Under the pieces are notes generated by a model. It worked only from the letters and a program-made list of their open reading frames with translations. It made no database searches and was not told the origin of the DNA. A program made the translations under genes and the position numbers. From JAYEIA01 sp964472505 (GTDB lineage Bacteria; Bacteroidota; Bacteroidia; Bacteroidales; JAADGE01), in contig CAYYQW010000081.1 of assembly GCA_964472505.1 (NCBI GenBank), forward strand, positions 1-16,408: a stretch of 16,408 nt of DNA. The letters are read 5' to 3'. This document shows, piece by piece, positions 6,901 through 14,119 of this stretch. Every line of letters starts with the position of its first letter. The stretch's first letter is position 1.

Positions 6901-8845
6901 TGCTATGATTTTTAATTATTTCAGCTATCATATCATAAGGCTTTATTCCACCGGCAAATCGTTTCATAACCCTTACATTGACTGCAAAGATATTATTATA
7001 ACTAACAGTTTTGCCTATCATAGGCGATTTTAAAATCCTATTTAAGTTATTATCGTAGTCTTTAAATTGAGGGTCTTGGAAGATATTGTCTTCTGTACCT
7101 TCTGTTAAATATTCATCAACAATTTGTGCTGCTGTATCCATTAGCGCATTTAAAGCTTCTTGATTGGCAGGTTCAAACAAACTCATAAAAGCTTTGGTGA
7201 TATTGTCTGTTTGGTATGCAGTTTCAATTCCTGTTGTATTTAGAAGAATATCTTTAACTATTTTTATTACTGTATAGTAAAACAAATATCTTGTCGAACC
7301 TCTTTGTGTTTTCTTGTTCGCGTCTGCATTTCTTCCAAACTTGTAATCATTAATAGTTTTTTGATGTAATAAATAACAAGCATACAAATCGTTTACTCCA
7401 AAACTCTTTATGTGAATTGTTTTGTCTAAATCGTCATGAGTTTGGTTGTTTATTATTTCTTTAAAAACTGTTCCTCCCGGCGAAAATGGTGGGGTTTTAC
7501 CAAATGCTGAACCAACTTCACCTAACCAACCTGCTGCAAAAACTTTTACTAAATCGAATGCATTAACCCATTCATTATCTTTAAAAAATGGTTTAATATT
7601 CGGTTGCGTTGCTTGCTTTGCCTTTTGTGAAATCCACCCGCCTCGCTGAATTTCTAAATATATTTTATATTTTTCAGACATTAATTCTTGCCAATTATTA
7701 AAATCGTCATTTACAGCAAGAAAGTCTTTTGCAGTAACAGCCGTTTGGCTATTGGTATATTTTGTTATCTCTCTTATTGATTGACTGTCGTTTTCATCAG
7801 TTTCCGCAATTTTCACGACCACAAGTGCATTTTCTAATTCATCTTTCCATTCCTGATAAAGAGGAATATTAGGTTTTGGATTTATTCGTTGTACTGCTTT
7901 TTTTACTAACTTCTGCCATACATCTTCGTTTTCAATGCAACCGGTATCAAAAGTTTCCCACAAAGTTTTTGTGGTTTGAGCGCCATTTACAATAAATGGT
8001 TCAGTTAAATCTATGCTTCCTGCTTGTTTATTTGATGTATTTGTAGCTACAATTGTAATTCCATTATTAAACAATCCAAAGTTTGCCGGATTTAAAAGTA
8101 TAGTTCTTTTTATTCCTTTATTTACCTGACGTCTGCTACCAAGGTAGCGGCGAATATTCTTCTCATATAATCTATCAATATCATTTATTTGGTTTTCATA
8201 CTTTTTCATAAAATCAAACAAATCTAATAACGAGATTGAACCAACATAAAGACTTCCTGCCTGATTTGTGTTTGCTTTAAAAGTAAATTTATTGAGTTTA
8301 ACTTTTTTTTCTTGTTCCAAAACTCTTTCAAAGATTATTTCAATATTGACAAAATCTGCATAAAAAAATGGTGTTATGTTATTTCTTCCTGCTTTTTGAA
8401 CGGCAGATACAAATTCAATAACTTCATCGGTGAAATCGCCATCGAAGCAATAAATCAATGCTATTTTATTTTGCTCATTGGACTTTCTTATGTAATCTTG
8501 AATATCACTGAACTCGTTATAATCTTGAATAGAATGCTTTTCTGAAAACAAATCTTTTAGTTTTGTAATTTCAGCATCGGCATTTTTTTCTGAAATTTTA
8601 TTAGCATCAATATATTTAGCAAGATACCATATTGTTTCAGTATTATTATCATCACTTACCTCTTCATGCAAGTATGCTATGTTTATTACATTATTAGCAT
8701 CAAATTCTACAAAATTTTCAGAGCTTGTATCTATGTCTAACCAATCACTTAATATTTTTCTTGCAAACAGATTTCTTCTTTCTGTTTCATCATTGGTCAA
8801 AATGTCATTTAACCATTCTGCTCTGTAATCTTTAAATGTAATCAT
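6893..8845 (-). CDS. AIPR-family protein (abortive infection / phage resistance)
   Basis: This 650-aa protein opens the defence operon. The diagnostic AIPR stretch is FNNGITIVA (N260-N261-G262), followed about 25 residues later by EPFIVNGAQTTKTL (N287-G288-A289-Q290). AIPR proteins are known from abortive phage-resistance loci and often lie near restriction-modification genes; their molecular activity is not well established. The N-terminal third is acidic and helical; the C-terminal half has no motif I recognise. The reading frame is open to a GTG at 8866, but the ATG at 8845 (MITFKDYRAEW) is preferred. That start lies only 26 bp from the structured direct repeat at 8871-9001, and no TAnnTTTG box is visible, so the promoter is unclear. 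The stop overlaps the ATPase start by 8 bp, which indicates translational coupling. Confidence 0.9.
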   Translation of the reverse strand: MITFKDYRAEWLNDILTNDETERRNLFARKILSDWLDIDTSSENFVEFDANNVINIAYLHEEVSDDNNTETIWYLAKYIDANKISEKNADAEITKLKDLFSEKHSIQDYNEFSDIQDYIRKSNEQNKIALIYCFDGDFTDEVIEFVSAVQKAGRNNITPFFYADFVNIEIIFERVLEQEKKVKLNKFTFKANTNQAGSLYVGSISLLDLFDFMKKYENQINDIDRLYEKNIRRYLGSRRQVNKGIKRTILLNPANFGLFNNGITIVATNTSNKQAGSIDLTEPFIVNGAQTTKTLWETFDTGCIENEDVWQKLVKKAVQRINPKPNIPLYQEWKDELENALVVVKIAETDENDSQSIREITKYTNSQTAVTAKDFLAVNDDFNNWQELMSEKYKIYLEIQRGGWISQKAKQATQPNIKPFFKDNEWVNAFDLVKVFAAGWLGEVGSAFGKTPPFSPGGTVFKEIINNQTHDDLDKTIHIKSFGVNDLYACYLLHQKTINDYKFGRNADANKKTQRGSTRYLFYYTVIKIVKDILLNTTGIETAYQTDNITKAFMSLFEPANQEALNALMDTAAQIVDEYLTEGTEDNIFQDPQFKDYDNNLNRILKSPMIGKTVSYNNIFAVNVRVMKRFAGGIKPYDMIAEIIKNHSNE

Positions 8846-8870
8846 ATTTATATTTTTTAGTTGCACATAT

Positions 8871-9001
8871 CGGTTCGGGTTCCCATTGTGCCTCGTTAGG
8901 GCATTGTGTGGAACACAATGTTAGGGAATGTGCCTTCGGCCATTCCCGGCACAATGGGAACCCGAACCGTTAGTGAAAAGGCCGGAGGCATTTTCACTAA
9001 C
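8871..9001. repeat. Structured 131-bp direct repeat, copy 2 (right island boundary)
   Basis: It is identical to 7-137. The perfect 22-bp arms 8871-8892 and 8948-8969 enclose two hairpins, and a third hairpin pairs 8969-8979 with 8991-9001. Its left neighbour, AGTTGCACATATCG, resembles the left neighbour of the palindrome at 5184-5254 (AGTTGTGCATATCG), so the repeat appears to begin within or at a junction motif shared with that other element family. It lies directly upstream of the AIPR start codon. If transcription begins beyond it, the operon's 5' leader would carry this folded sequence. Confidence 0.95.
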
Positions 9002-9173
9002 ACCTGCATTAACACTATTACCGTTTTAGTTTGCAAAACAACAATTGTGTTCATGCTTATTATACGTGAAAGTATCTTTTAATTTCATTCTTTATTCGTA
9101 TTTCTCCCGGCAGCGGTCGTTTTTTTCAAAATTGTACGGTAAAGCTATAAATAAAAAGCGAAACAGAAAACAT

Positions 9174-9216
9174 GAAAGCGCAAAACCGTATTTTTATTTT
9201 TCGGGTTTGCGCTTTC
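9174..9216 (-). terminator. Hairpin terminator after the TlpA-like gene
   Basis: GAAAGCGCAAAACCG (9174-9188) pairs with CGGGTTTGCGCTTTC (9202-9216) with one mismatch, around an AT-rich loop. On the minus strand it is followed by T-rich sequence. It lies 54 bp past the stop of the thioredoxin-like gene. A smaller hairpin, CTTTGT-TTG-ACAAAG (9222-9236), sits between the two. The rest of 9002-9269 shows no gene. Confidence 0.7.
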
Positions 9217-9269
9217 AGAATCTTTGTTTGACAAAGTTCAATTAAAAAATATTGCTTTTGAGTTATTTC

Positions 9270-9887
9270 TTACTCATTCACAAGCTCTTTAATGAGTTTT
9301 TCGGTTTTTTCGCCGCCCCATTTTGCGGCTCCGGTCTTGCGTACCACAATTTCTCCCTTTTTGGAAATAATATAGCTGGTAGGAATGCTTTGGGATTTTA
9401 AGATTTCGGGCGGTGCATAGCGGCTCATATACACAGGGAATGTATAATCGCGTTTATCCAAAAATTCTTTTACCGTACCCAAGTCCTCATTGGTAATCAG
9501 GAAGAGTTCAACATCCGGATGGTCTTTAAATGTTTCCCACATTTTTTGAATTTCGGGCATTTCGCCTACGCATGGCGGGCACCAGGTAGCCCAAAGGTTT
9601 ATGAACAGTACCTTATCTTTGTAATCGGCGAGCTGCACTTTTTCGCCCGTCATATTAATCAATTCCCAATTATAATCTTTTGCCGAAAGGGTTTCTCTGT
9701 TTTCCTCCTCAATCTCGGAAGGCGAAATAATCATGGCTTTCACGCGATTAACAAAACCGCCTATGGCCAAGCGGCTCTGGGGAATAAAAAGGGTTATTAT
9801 AAAAATGATGATAAGTACATCGGTTACTTTACCGAATGTATTTTTCTTTTGCCAATTCTCTTTAAATCGGTTGGTGGATTTGCTCAT
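9270..9887 (-). CDS. Membrane-anchored TlpA/ResA-type thioredoxin-like protein
   Basis: This 205-aa protein has a short cytoplasmic N-terminus, one membrane helix (about 22-36, VTDVLIIIFIITLFI) and a thioredoxin-fold domain facing the periplasm. The active site is WCPPC (C103 and C106) in NLWATWCPPCVGEMP. The cis-proline loop is SIPTSY (P169). TlpA/ResA proteins act as thiol-disulfide reductants, for example in cytochrome c maturation or general envelope redox control. The start was set at the ATG (MSKSTNRF); the frame also allows a TTG six codons upstream. A weak TAnnTTTG match, TAATTTTG (9903-9910), lies 15 bp before the ATG. The gene is separated by about 100 bp from the ABC permease upstream and ends at a hairpin terminator. 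Whether it works with the ABC system is unknown. Confidence 0.93.
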   Translation of the reverse strand: MSKSTNRFKENWQKKNTFGKVTDVLIIIFIITLFIPQSRLAIGGFVNRVKAMIISPSEIEEENRETLSAKDYNWELINMTGEKVQLADYKDKVLFINLWATWCPPCVGEMPEIQKMWETFKDHPDVELFLITNEDLGTVKEFLDKRDYTFPVYMSRYAPPEILKSQSIPTSYIISKKGEIVVRKTGAAKWGGEKTEKLIKELVNE

Positions 9888-9902
9888 ATTGATATTTTGA
9901 TT

Positions 9903-9910
9903 CAAAATTA
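9903..9910 (-). promoter_or_regulatory. Possible -7 box of the TlpA-like gene
   Basis: TAATTTTG on the minus strand matches TAnnTTTG, 15 bp upstream of the ATG at 9887. No convincing -33 element was found, and the very short leader makes it tentative. Read-through from the ABC operon is the alternative. Confidence 0.3.
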
Positions 9911-9987
9911 ATAAATAAATTGCGGCGAATATACATCTTTTTTCGGATTTAGTAATCCGGATATAAGCAGATGAAAATTAAAGGTTC

Positions 9988-11268
9988 TTATAAACTCAAA
10001 CGATTCACTTTTTCATAACTTACGGCAATAATGGTCATCAATACATAAAAACCAAGCAGCAAAGCAGCTTGCGGCAAAATCTGAATCAGTGATAAGTCTT
10101 TTATAAAAATCTTGTAAAAACCGGTTAATCCCCAATTCAAGGGTGAAAGCGCGCTAAATAACTGTACATTTTCGGGCATGGCATAAACCGGATACCATAT
10201 TCCGCCCAAAGCGGCCAAAATAATTACGGAAACGGAGCCAAATACCCCGGCTTGTTCTTGTGTACTGCTCAGTGTGCCAACCGCTATGCCGTATCCTACG
10301 GCAGCCAATCCGGAGGCGAGCATCATAAGCAAAAGTGCTCCGGCAGAGCTTCCCAAAGTCAAAACCGGCAAGCCTAAAGCAGGCAAAATGAGGATGCCGG
10401 CCAAAATCATAAGTATGAACTGAATGCCTGTAATTCCTAAGTAAACAGTGGATTTTGCAGCAAGATATATTCCGTAAGAGCCCGGCATACTGATAATGCG
10501 TGTAAAGCTGCCTGCTTGTCGCTCTTTTATCATACTTCCCGCCAAGGGAATAACAATGAAAAACATGGCAAACATGGTCCAGGCCGGCACATTATGCTGT
10601 GTGGAGTTTGGCAGAATATCGGTTTCGGCGGCATATACCGGGCGCTCCTTAAAAACCAGAATACGGCGCGTTTCGGCTTCAGGTATTTTACGCCCGGTCA
10701 TTTTCTCCAATTCTTCCTGCATCAAGCGAAACAATATTTTATTCTCAATCTGAGCTCCGTAAGCATTCAAAGACGAAAGCAAATAATGCCGATAACTGAT
10801 TTGCAAAGACGGGTCGGTATAAAGCTCCACATATTCTTCAAAATCATTTTCGGATTCGGGCATTTCGGCAGTAGGGTCAAAGACTTGGTTCACACGTGGT
10901 TTTATTTTTTTTCGCAAGCGCTCGGTTGTTCCTTCCGGTATTACCAGTGCTATTTTATAATCGCCGTCTATAACGGCTTTTCGTGCCGCATCGGCAGTTG
11001 GTTGCAGCCCTTTGTAAGTGGTTTCAAGTTTAAAATTATTACTTTCTTCCAAACCTTCCTTTACGGTCTGTCCCAGAAGTTCTTTGTCGGCATCGGCAAA
11101 AAGCAAGGATGTTTTGTTGCTGCCTTTAAGTTGCTCAAAAGTACTGTGCTGCACCAAAGTAACCACAATAATCATAACTACCGGCAGCAAAAAAAGAATA
11201 AGCAAACCGGGAATATCTTTTATCAATATCAAAAACTCTTTTCTCAGAGATGCCCAAAATGCTGTCAT
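9988..11268 (-). CDS. ABC-2 type transporter permease
   Basis: This 426-aa integral membrane protein has the layout of the ABC2_membrane_3/YhgE-like exporters. A first helix at about 18-40 (GLLILFLLPVVMIIVVTLV) is followed by an extracytoplasmic domain of about 180 residues and then a cluster of five or six helices from about 230 to the end, including YLAAKSTVYLGITGIQFILM and ILAALGGIWYPVYAMP. It would form the channel of an exporter with the ATPase encoded immediately upstream; the two genes share an ATGA overlap (4 bp). The substrate is not evident. The neighbouring BtrH_N-like protein suggests a link with a modified or acylated small molecule, but that is inference. Confidence 0.93.
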   Translation of the reverse strand: MTAFWASLRKEFLILIKDIPGLLILFLLPVVMIIVVTLVQHSTFEQLKGSNKTSLLFADADKELLGQTVKEGLEESNNFKLETTYKGLQPTADAARKAVIDGDYKIALVIPEGTTERLRKKIKPRVNQVFDPTAEMPESENDFEEYVELYTDPSLQISYRHYLLSSLNAYGAQIENKILFRLMQEELEKMTGRKIPEAETRRILVFKERPVYAAETDILPNSTQHNVPAWTMFAMFFIVIPLAGSMIKERQAGSFTRIISMPGSYGIYLAAKSTVYLGITGIQFILMILAGILILPALGLPVLTLGSSAGALLLMMLASGLAAVGYGIAVGTLSSTQEQAGVFGSVSVIILAALGGIWYPVYAMPENVQLFSALSPLNWGLTGFYKIFIKDLSLIQILPQAALLLGFYVLMTIIAVSYEKVNRLSL

Positions 11269-12008
11269 ACAAATTCTGTTCTTTCCGGCACACCGGTGAT
11301 TTTTAAAAATGCCTGTTCTAAATTCTCACAAGCGTTATCTTTATTTAATGTTTCGGGGGAACCTTCCGCAACCAAACGCCCCTCACTAATAATGCCCACA
11401 CGATGACAAAAATCCTGTGCTTCTTTCAAATAATGCGATGTGTATAAAATGGTGGTTCCCTGCTCATTCAGGGTTTTCAAATGTTGCATTATTTGCAAGC
11501 GCGTGTGCGCATCAATACCCACGGCCGGCTCATCCAGCATCAGTATTTTAGGCCGATGCAAAATGCCTGCTATTAAATTTATGCGCCGCTTCATGCCGCC
11601 GGAACGTGTTTTTACAAGCTGCCTTTTGCTGTCGGACAAATTAAAATCTGCCAACAGCCGGTCTATACGTGCTTCGAGTTCACTGCGTTTCATTCCGTAC
11701 ATGCGTCCAAAAAAGCGTAAGTTTTCATAAACCGACAGTGTGGGAAACAAGGCAATATCCTGCGGCACTACGCCTATCATTTTTTTAATTTCGGACAGCT
11801 CTTTTTTAACCGATTTCCCGTCAAGAAGAATATCGCCTTTAGTGATTTTTCTCAAACCGCAAATCATGGAGAATATGGTGGTTTTGCCGGCACCGTTGGT
11901 ACCGAGCAAACCGTATATTTCGCCGGCTGTAATATGCAGACTCACATTTTCAACGGCATATTTATCCGCGCCTTTGTAGCGTTTGTATAGTTTTTCAAGA
12001 GTAATCAT
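11265..12008 (-). CDS. ABC transporter ATP-binding protein
   Basis: This 247-aa ATPase subunit has the full set of motifs: Walker A GTNGAGKT (36-43), Q-loop Q83, a signature reduced to RSGGMKRR (about 135-142, Q of LSGGQ replaced by M), Walker B ILMLDEP (155-161) with catalytic E160, and H-switch H192. The degenerate signature is common in ABC-2 exporter ATPases. The frame is open for a further 50 codons upstream to 12158, but that part overlaps the preceding gene. The ATG at 12008 (MITLEKLYKRY) begins exactly where the ABC domain starts. It follows the BtrH_N-like gene by 13 bp and overlaps the permease gene by 4 bp. Confidence 0.95.
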   Translation of the reverse strand: MITLEKLYKRYKGADKYAVENVSLHITAGEIYGLLGTNGAGKTTIFSMICGLRKITKGDILLDGKSVKKELSEIKKMIGVVPQDIALFPTLSVYENLRFFGRMYGMKRSELEARIDRLLADFNLSDSKRQLVKTRSGGMKRRINLIAGILHRPKILMLDEPAVGIDAHTRLQIMQHLKTLNEQGTTILYTSHYLKEAQDFCHRVGIISEGRLVAEGSPETLNKDNACENLEQAFLKITGVPERTEFV

Positions 12009-12021
12009 AAAGAGTAGTATT

Positions 12022-13029
12022 TTACGAAACAGCTTTCTGTAATTTTGAAAAAATTTCCGTTTCTTTAGCGGCAATGGCATCCAACATGTCGGCAGCTTTT
12101 TCAAAACCGCCTTCTTCGGGAATGCGCTCTTTATAAATGCGCCCGGTAAGCACGGCAAATTCTCTCCATTTGTCGCCGTTGGCAGTCATCATCTCAGAAA
12201 TTTTCAAAAGCTCATCATTTTTAAGTATTTCGGCTGCTTCCTGCAAGAAAGCTGCGTAGAGAAAACGAAAGCCGGCTCCGCCCGTTCCTATTTCTTCCTG
12301 CATCCTGACGATTTGGCCCAGATATTTTTTTGCTTTTTTACTGCCGAGTTTTTCCGGCCATTTTCGAGTATGCCTCGCCATGGTGCTGATTCCTTTGATT
12401 CCGAAATACGGTATCGGAATGGTCAGCATGTGTTTGCAAGTTTGTTTTATTCCTTTTATTACGGCCGTTTCCAAGTTATGCGTTTCGGTGGGTTTGGTAA
12501 TATAATACATTTTCCCGCGCGGCTTATAGGTTCCTTGCGCATAACGCACACGCTTAAGTTCTTCATGAGTGAGCTTTTCGGGTGTTTCCATAATCGGGTC
12601 GCTGATTATGTATGAATCATCTTCGCGACCGAAAACCACAATGTTATGTGCGTTAAAATGAAAACGATACGCTTTCGGAAAATAGCTCAAATGAAAAACG
12701 CCAACAACCATACCAACCGGTATTTTTTTATCCAAAAGTCGGTTCATGGCCTTCATGGCAGCTTCTTTTTTGCGATACCGTGAAGATTTTACTTTAAAGC
12801 CCAAACGTTTGGCCGTTCGTTTAAAAATCATTCCGGGCATAGGCCTGAATGAAACCACCGGCACACCGTTTAACTTATAAAAAGGCATGTAGGAAAAAAA
12901 TATCCCGGAGCCGATTCCGAAAACCATGGCCTCGCTCAAAGGTTTGCCGTAAAATTTCAATAGGTTCTGCGTAACACCGTTTTCACAATGTGCCGCCATT
13001 TTATGCTGAAAATCAATTTGTATATCCAA
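12022..13029 (-). CDS. BtrH_N-domain (C39-peptidase-like) protein
   Basis: This protein of about 335 aa resembles the BtrH N-terminal family, which has a papain/C39-like fold and is named after the acyl-transferring BtrH of butirosin biosynthesis. The likely triad is visible: Cys15 in FQHKMAAHCENG, His128 in FNAHNIVVFG and Asp144 in IISDP. The C-terminal helical half fits the DUF4872-type extension. The first ATG (12999) would cut off the conserved IDFQHK segment. The start is therefore more probably the TTG at 13029, 10 bp after the preceding stop, or the GTG at 13065, which overlaps the preceding gene. It lies in an operon with an ABC ATPase and permease, so it may process or modify what that transporter exports. 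The substrate is unknown. Confidence 0.82.
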   Translation of the reverse strand: MDIQIDFQHKMAAHCENGVTQNLLKFYGKPLSEAMVFGIGSGIFFSYMPFYKLNGVPVVSFRPMPGMIFKRTAKRLGFKVKSSRYRKKEAAMKAMNRLLDKKIPVGMVVGVFHLSYFPKAYRFHFNAHNIVVFGREDDSYIISDPIMETPEKLTHEELKRVRYAQGTYKPRGKMYYITKPTETHNLETAVIKGIKQTCKHMLTIPIPYFGIKGISTMARHTRKWPEKLGSKKAKKYLGQIVRMQEEIGTGGAGFRFLYAAFLQEAAEILKNDELLKISEMMTANGDKWREFAVLTGRIYKERIPEEGGFEKAADMLDAIAAKETEIFSKLQKAVS

Positions 13030-13039
13030 AATTATAAAT

Positions 13040-13483
13040 TTATTCGTCCGTATTTGTAATTGCACCCAAGCTGTTCACCGGTTTATCCGGCACTTGTTGT
13101 AAACTTTCTTTATCAACTTTTAAGGCATAAGCCAATTTTTCTAAATCTTTATGTTTAATTTTTTCAAATGCTTTTGGTTTACAAAGGCGTTTGACTTTAC
13201 ATGCCCACATGCCGGCATAATTAGCCAAGAGTTTTCTGCTCATCTGATTTACCTTCATATGAAAATATAAGGGGCTTTTCTCTCCGGCCAAAACTTTTAA
13301 TCGAGCCTCTTCAGCTTCCTCATCAATGGCTTTCCATTCTTCTTTTAAGATAATATTTTTAGGATTCCAACCGGAGCTTTTGACCGATATGTACTTACCG
13401 GACTCATCGGTGGCATATTGAATTTCTTCAAATTTCCCTTCAAATAAATTCTCGTTATCGCGGGGTACTTCATTTTTTTTCAT
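13040..13483 (-). CDS. Conserved hypothetical protein with a C-terminal HTH-like segment
   Basis: This 147-aa protein heads the BtrH_N/ABC operon. The N-terminal half (FEEIQYATDESGKYISVKSS, then GWNPKNI) has a compact beta-rich look. From about residue 85 the pattern RKLLANYAGMWACKVKRL, then KAFEKIKHKDLEKLAYAL, reads like a diverged XRE/Cro-type helix-turn-helix, so it could be the operon's regulator. The ATG at 13483 (MKKNEVPRDNE) is preferred over a TTG nine codons upstream, which would fall inside the -7 box. The BtrH_N-like gene starts 10 bp after its stop. I cannot name a family with confidence. Confidence 0.75.
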   Translation of the reverse strand: MKKNEVPRDNENLFEGKFEEIQYATDESGKYISVKSSGWNPKNIILKEEWKAIDEEAEEARLKVLAGEKSPLYFHMKVNQMSRKLLANYAGMWACKVKRLCKPKAFEKIKHKDLEKLAYALKVDKESLQQVPDKPVNSLGAITNTDE

Positions 13484-13507
13484 AAGCTGTCCGTCTTTTG
13501 CAATCTG

Positions 13508-13515
13508 CAAATATA
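13508..13515 (-). promoter_or_regulatory. -7 box of the BtrH_N/ABC operon
   Basis: TATATTTG on the minus strand matches TAnnTTTG, 24 bp upstream of the ATG at 13483. No good -33 element stands at 19-21 bp. Confidence 0.45.
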
Positions 13516-13570
13516 TTAAAAAATAATGACCTGAACAGAACGCATTTTGATGCTTTTATTCTTATGCTGT

Positions 13571-13978
13571 CTAATGGTCTTCTTTATCGTAAAAATCAAC
13601 GATTGCTTTATGTAGTAATTTTACTGATTCATCATCCATGCCCCAAGTATATAGCTCTTTCTTCTTGCGGTAATTTGATAATATTAGTTTATCATTTGCC
13701 ATTTGAATATCATTAAATTCTGACAGTTTTACTTTTCTTTTAAAAAACATGCGGTTAATAATCAATATATTATTATCAATTTTAAACATATAATTTTTCC
13801 AATCACAGTAACAGTCAGTAAGTGTTAATAAGCCAATAATTAACCAACCGTACTGAAAAAAAGACCCGAAACGATTCAAAATTAAACTTATGAGTCCAAT
13901 TGCAATCTGAAGCATAGCCAACCAAAATTTCTTTTTTATAAATTTCGAGGAATGATAAAGTTCCATTTCATTTTTCAT
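13571..13978 (-). CDS. Small two-helix membrane protein, PH-domain-like C-terminus
   Basis: This 135-aa protein has two closely spaced membrane helices (about 17-35 and 41-56) followed by a soluble beta-rich segment: YMFKIDNNILIINRMFFKRK, then KVKLSEFNDIQMANDKLIL. The pattern of a helix pair followed by 'x-I-x-N-N-x-L-I-I-N/K-x-x-F-x-R-K-V-x-L-S-E-F/I-x-x-I' is the one seen in bacterial PH-like (YdbT/bPH-type) membrane proteins of unknown role. An alternative start is the ATG four codons downstream. The structured element at 14002-14109 lies 24 bp upstream and no promoter was seen. It stands alone between the BtrH_N operon and the toxin-antitoxin pair. Confidence 0.75.
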   Translation of the reverse strand: MKNEMELYHSSKFIKKKFWLAMLQIAIGLISLILNRFGSFFQYGWLIIGLLTLTDCYCDWKNYMFKIDNNILIINRMFFKRKVKLSEFNDIQMANDKLILSNYRKKKELYTWGMDDESVKLLHKAIVDFYDKEDH

Positions 13979-14001
13979 TTAGGTAACAATTGGGATGTGT
14001 T

Positions 14002-14109
14002 TAGTGTGGGAGAGCGAACAACGATTTCGTCCCCGATGAAATGTACCGAAGGAGCTAAACCGTTCCGAGTTCCCAATGTCAACCCACATTAGCTACAACC
14101 CGTGTTGCA
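14002..14109. repeat. Structured intergenic element downstream of the HEPN/MNT pair
   Basis: TAGTGTGGG (14002-14010) pairs with CCCACATTA (14083-14091), with one G-T mismatch. A second possible pair (ATTGGGA near 13990, TCCCAAT near 14075) crosses the first one instead of nesting in it. It ends with CAAC-CCGT-GTTG. The internal string AACGATTTCGTCCC matches ATCGTTTTCGTCCC in the 143-253 element at 12 of 14 positions, at a similar distance from the left arm. I read it as an intergenic repeat of the same broad class. It lies between the HEPN stop and the start of the small membrane protein gene. Confidence 0.55.
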
Positions 14110-14119
14110 GGCCGGCTTT

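Noticed and set aside
1..9001. Classical integron array
   Set aside because: The geometry is similar, but no integrase gene is present and the GTTAG strings do not fit the GTTRRRY/RYYYAAC site pairs well. Kept only as an analogy.
9944..9959. CGGATT-TAGT-AATCCG hairpin as terminator of the ABC operon
   Set aside because: On the transcribed minus strand it is followed by A residues and not T residues. The stem is only 6 bp.
10516..11406. Plus-strand 296-aa open frame
   Set aside because: It is antisense to the ABC permease and ATPase genes, whose motifs are unmistakable. The translation has low-complexity, aromatic-rich composition and no domain.
12009..12158. 50-residue upstream extension of the ABC ATPase
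   Set aside because: It overlaps the end of the BtrH_N-like gene in another frame, and the ABC domain begins exactly at the ATG at 12008.
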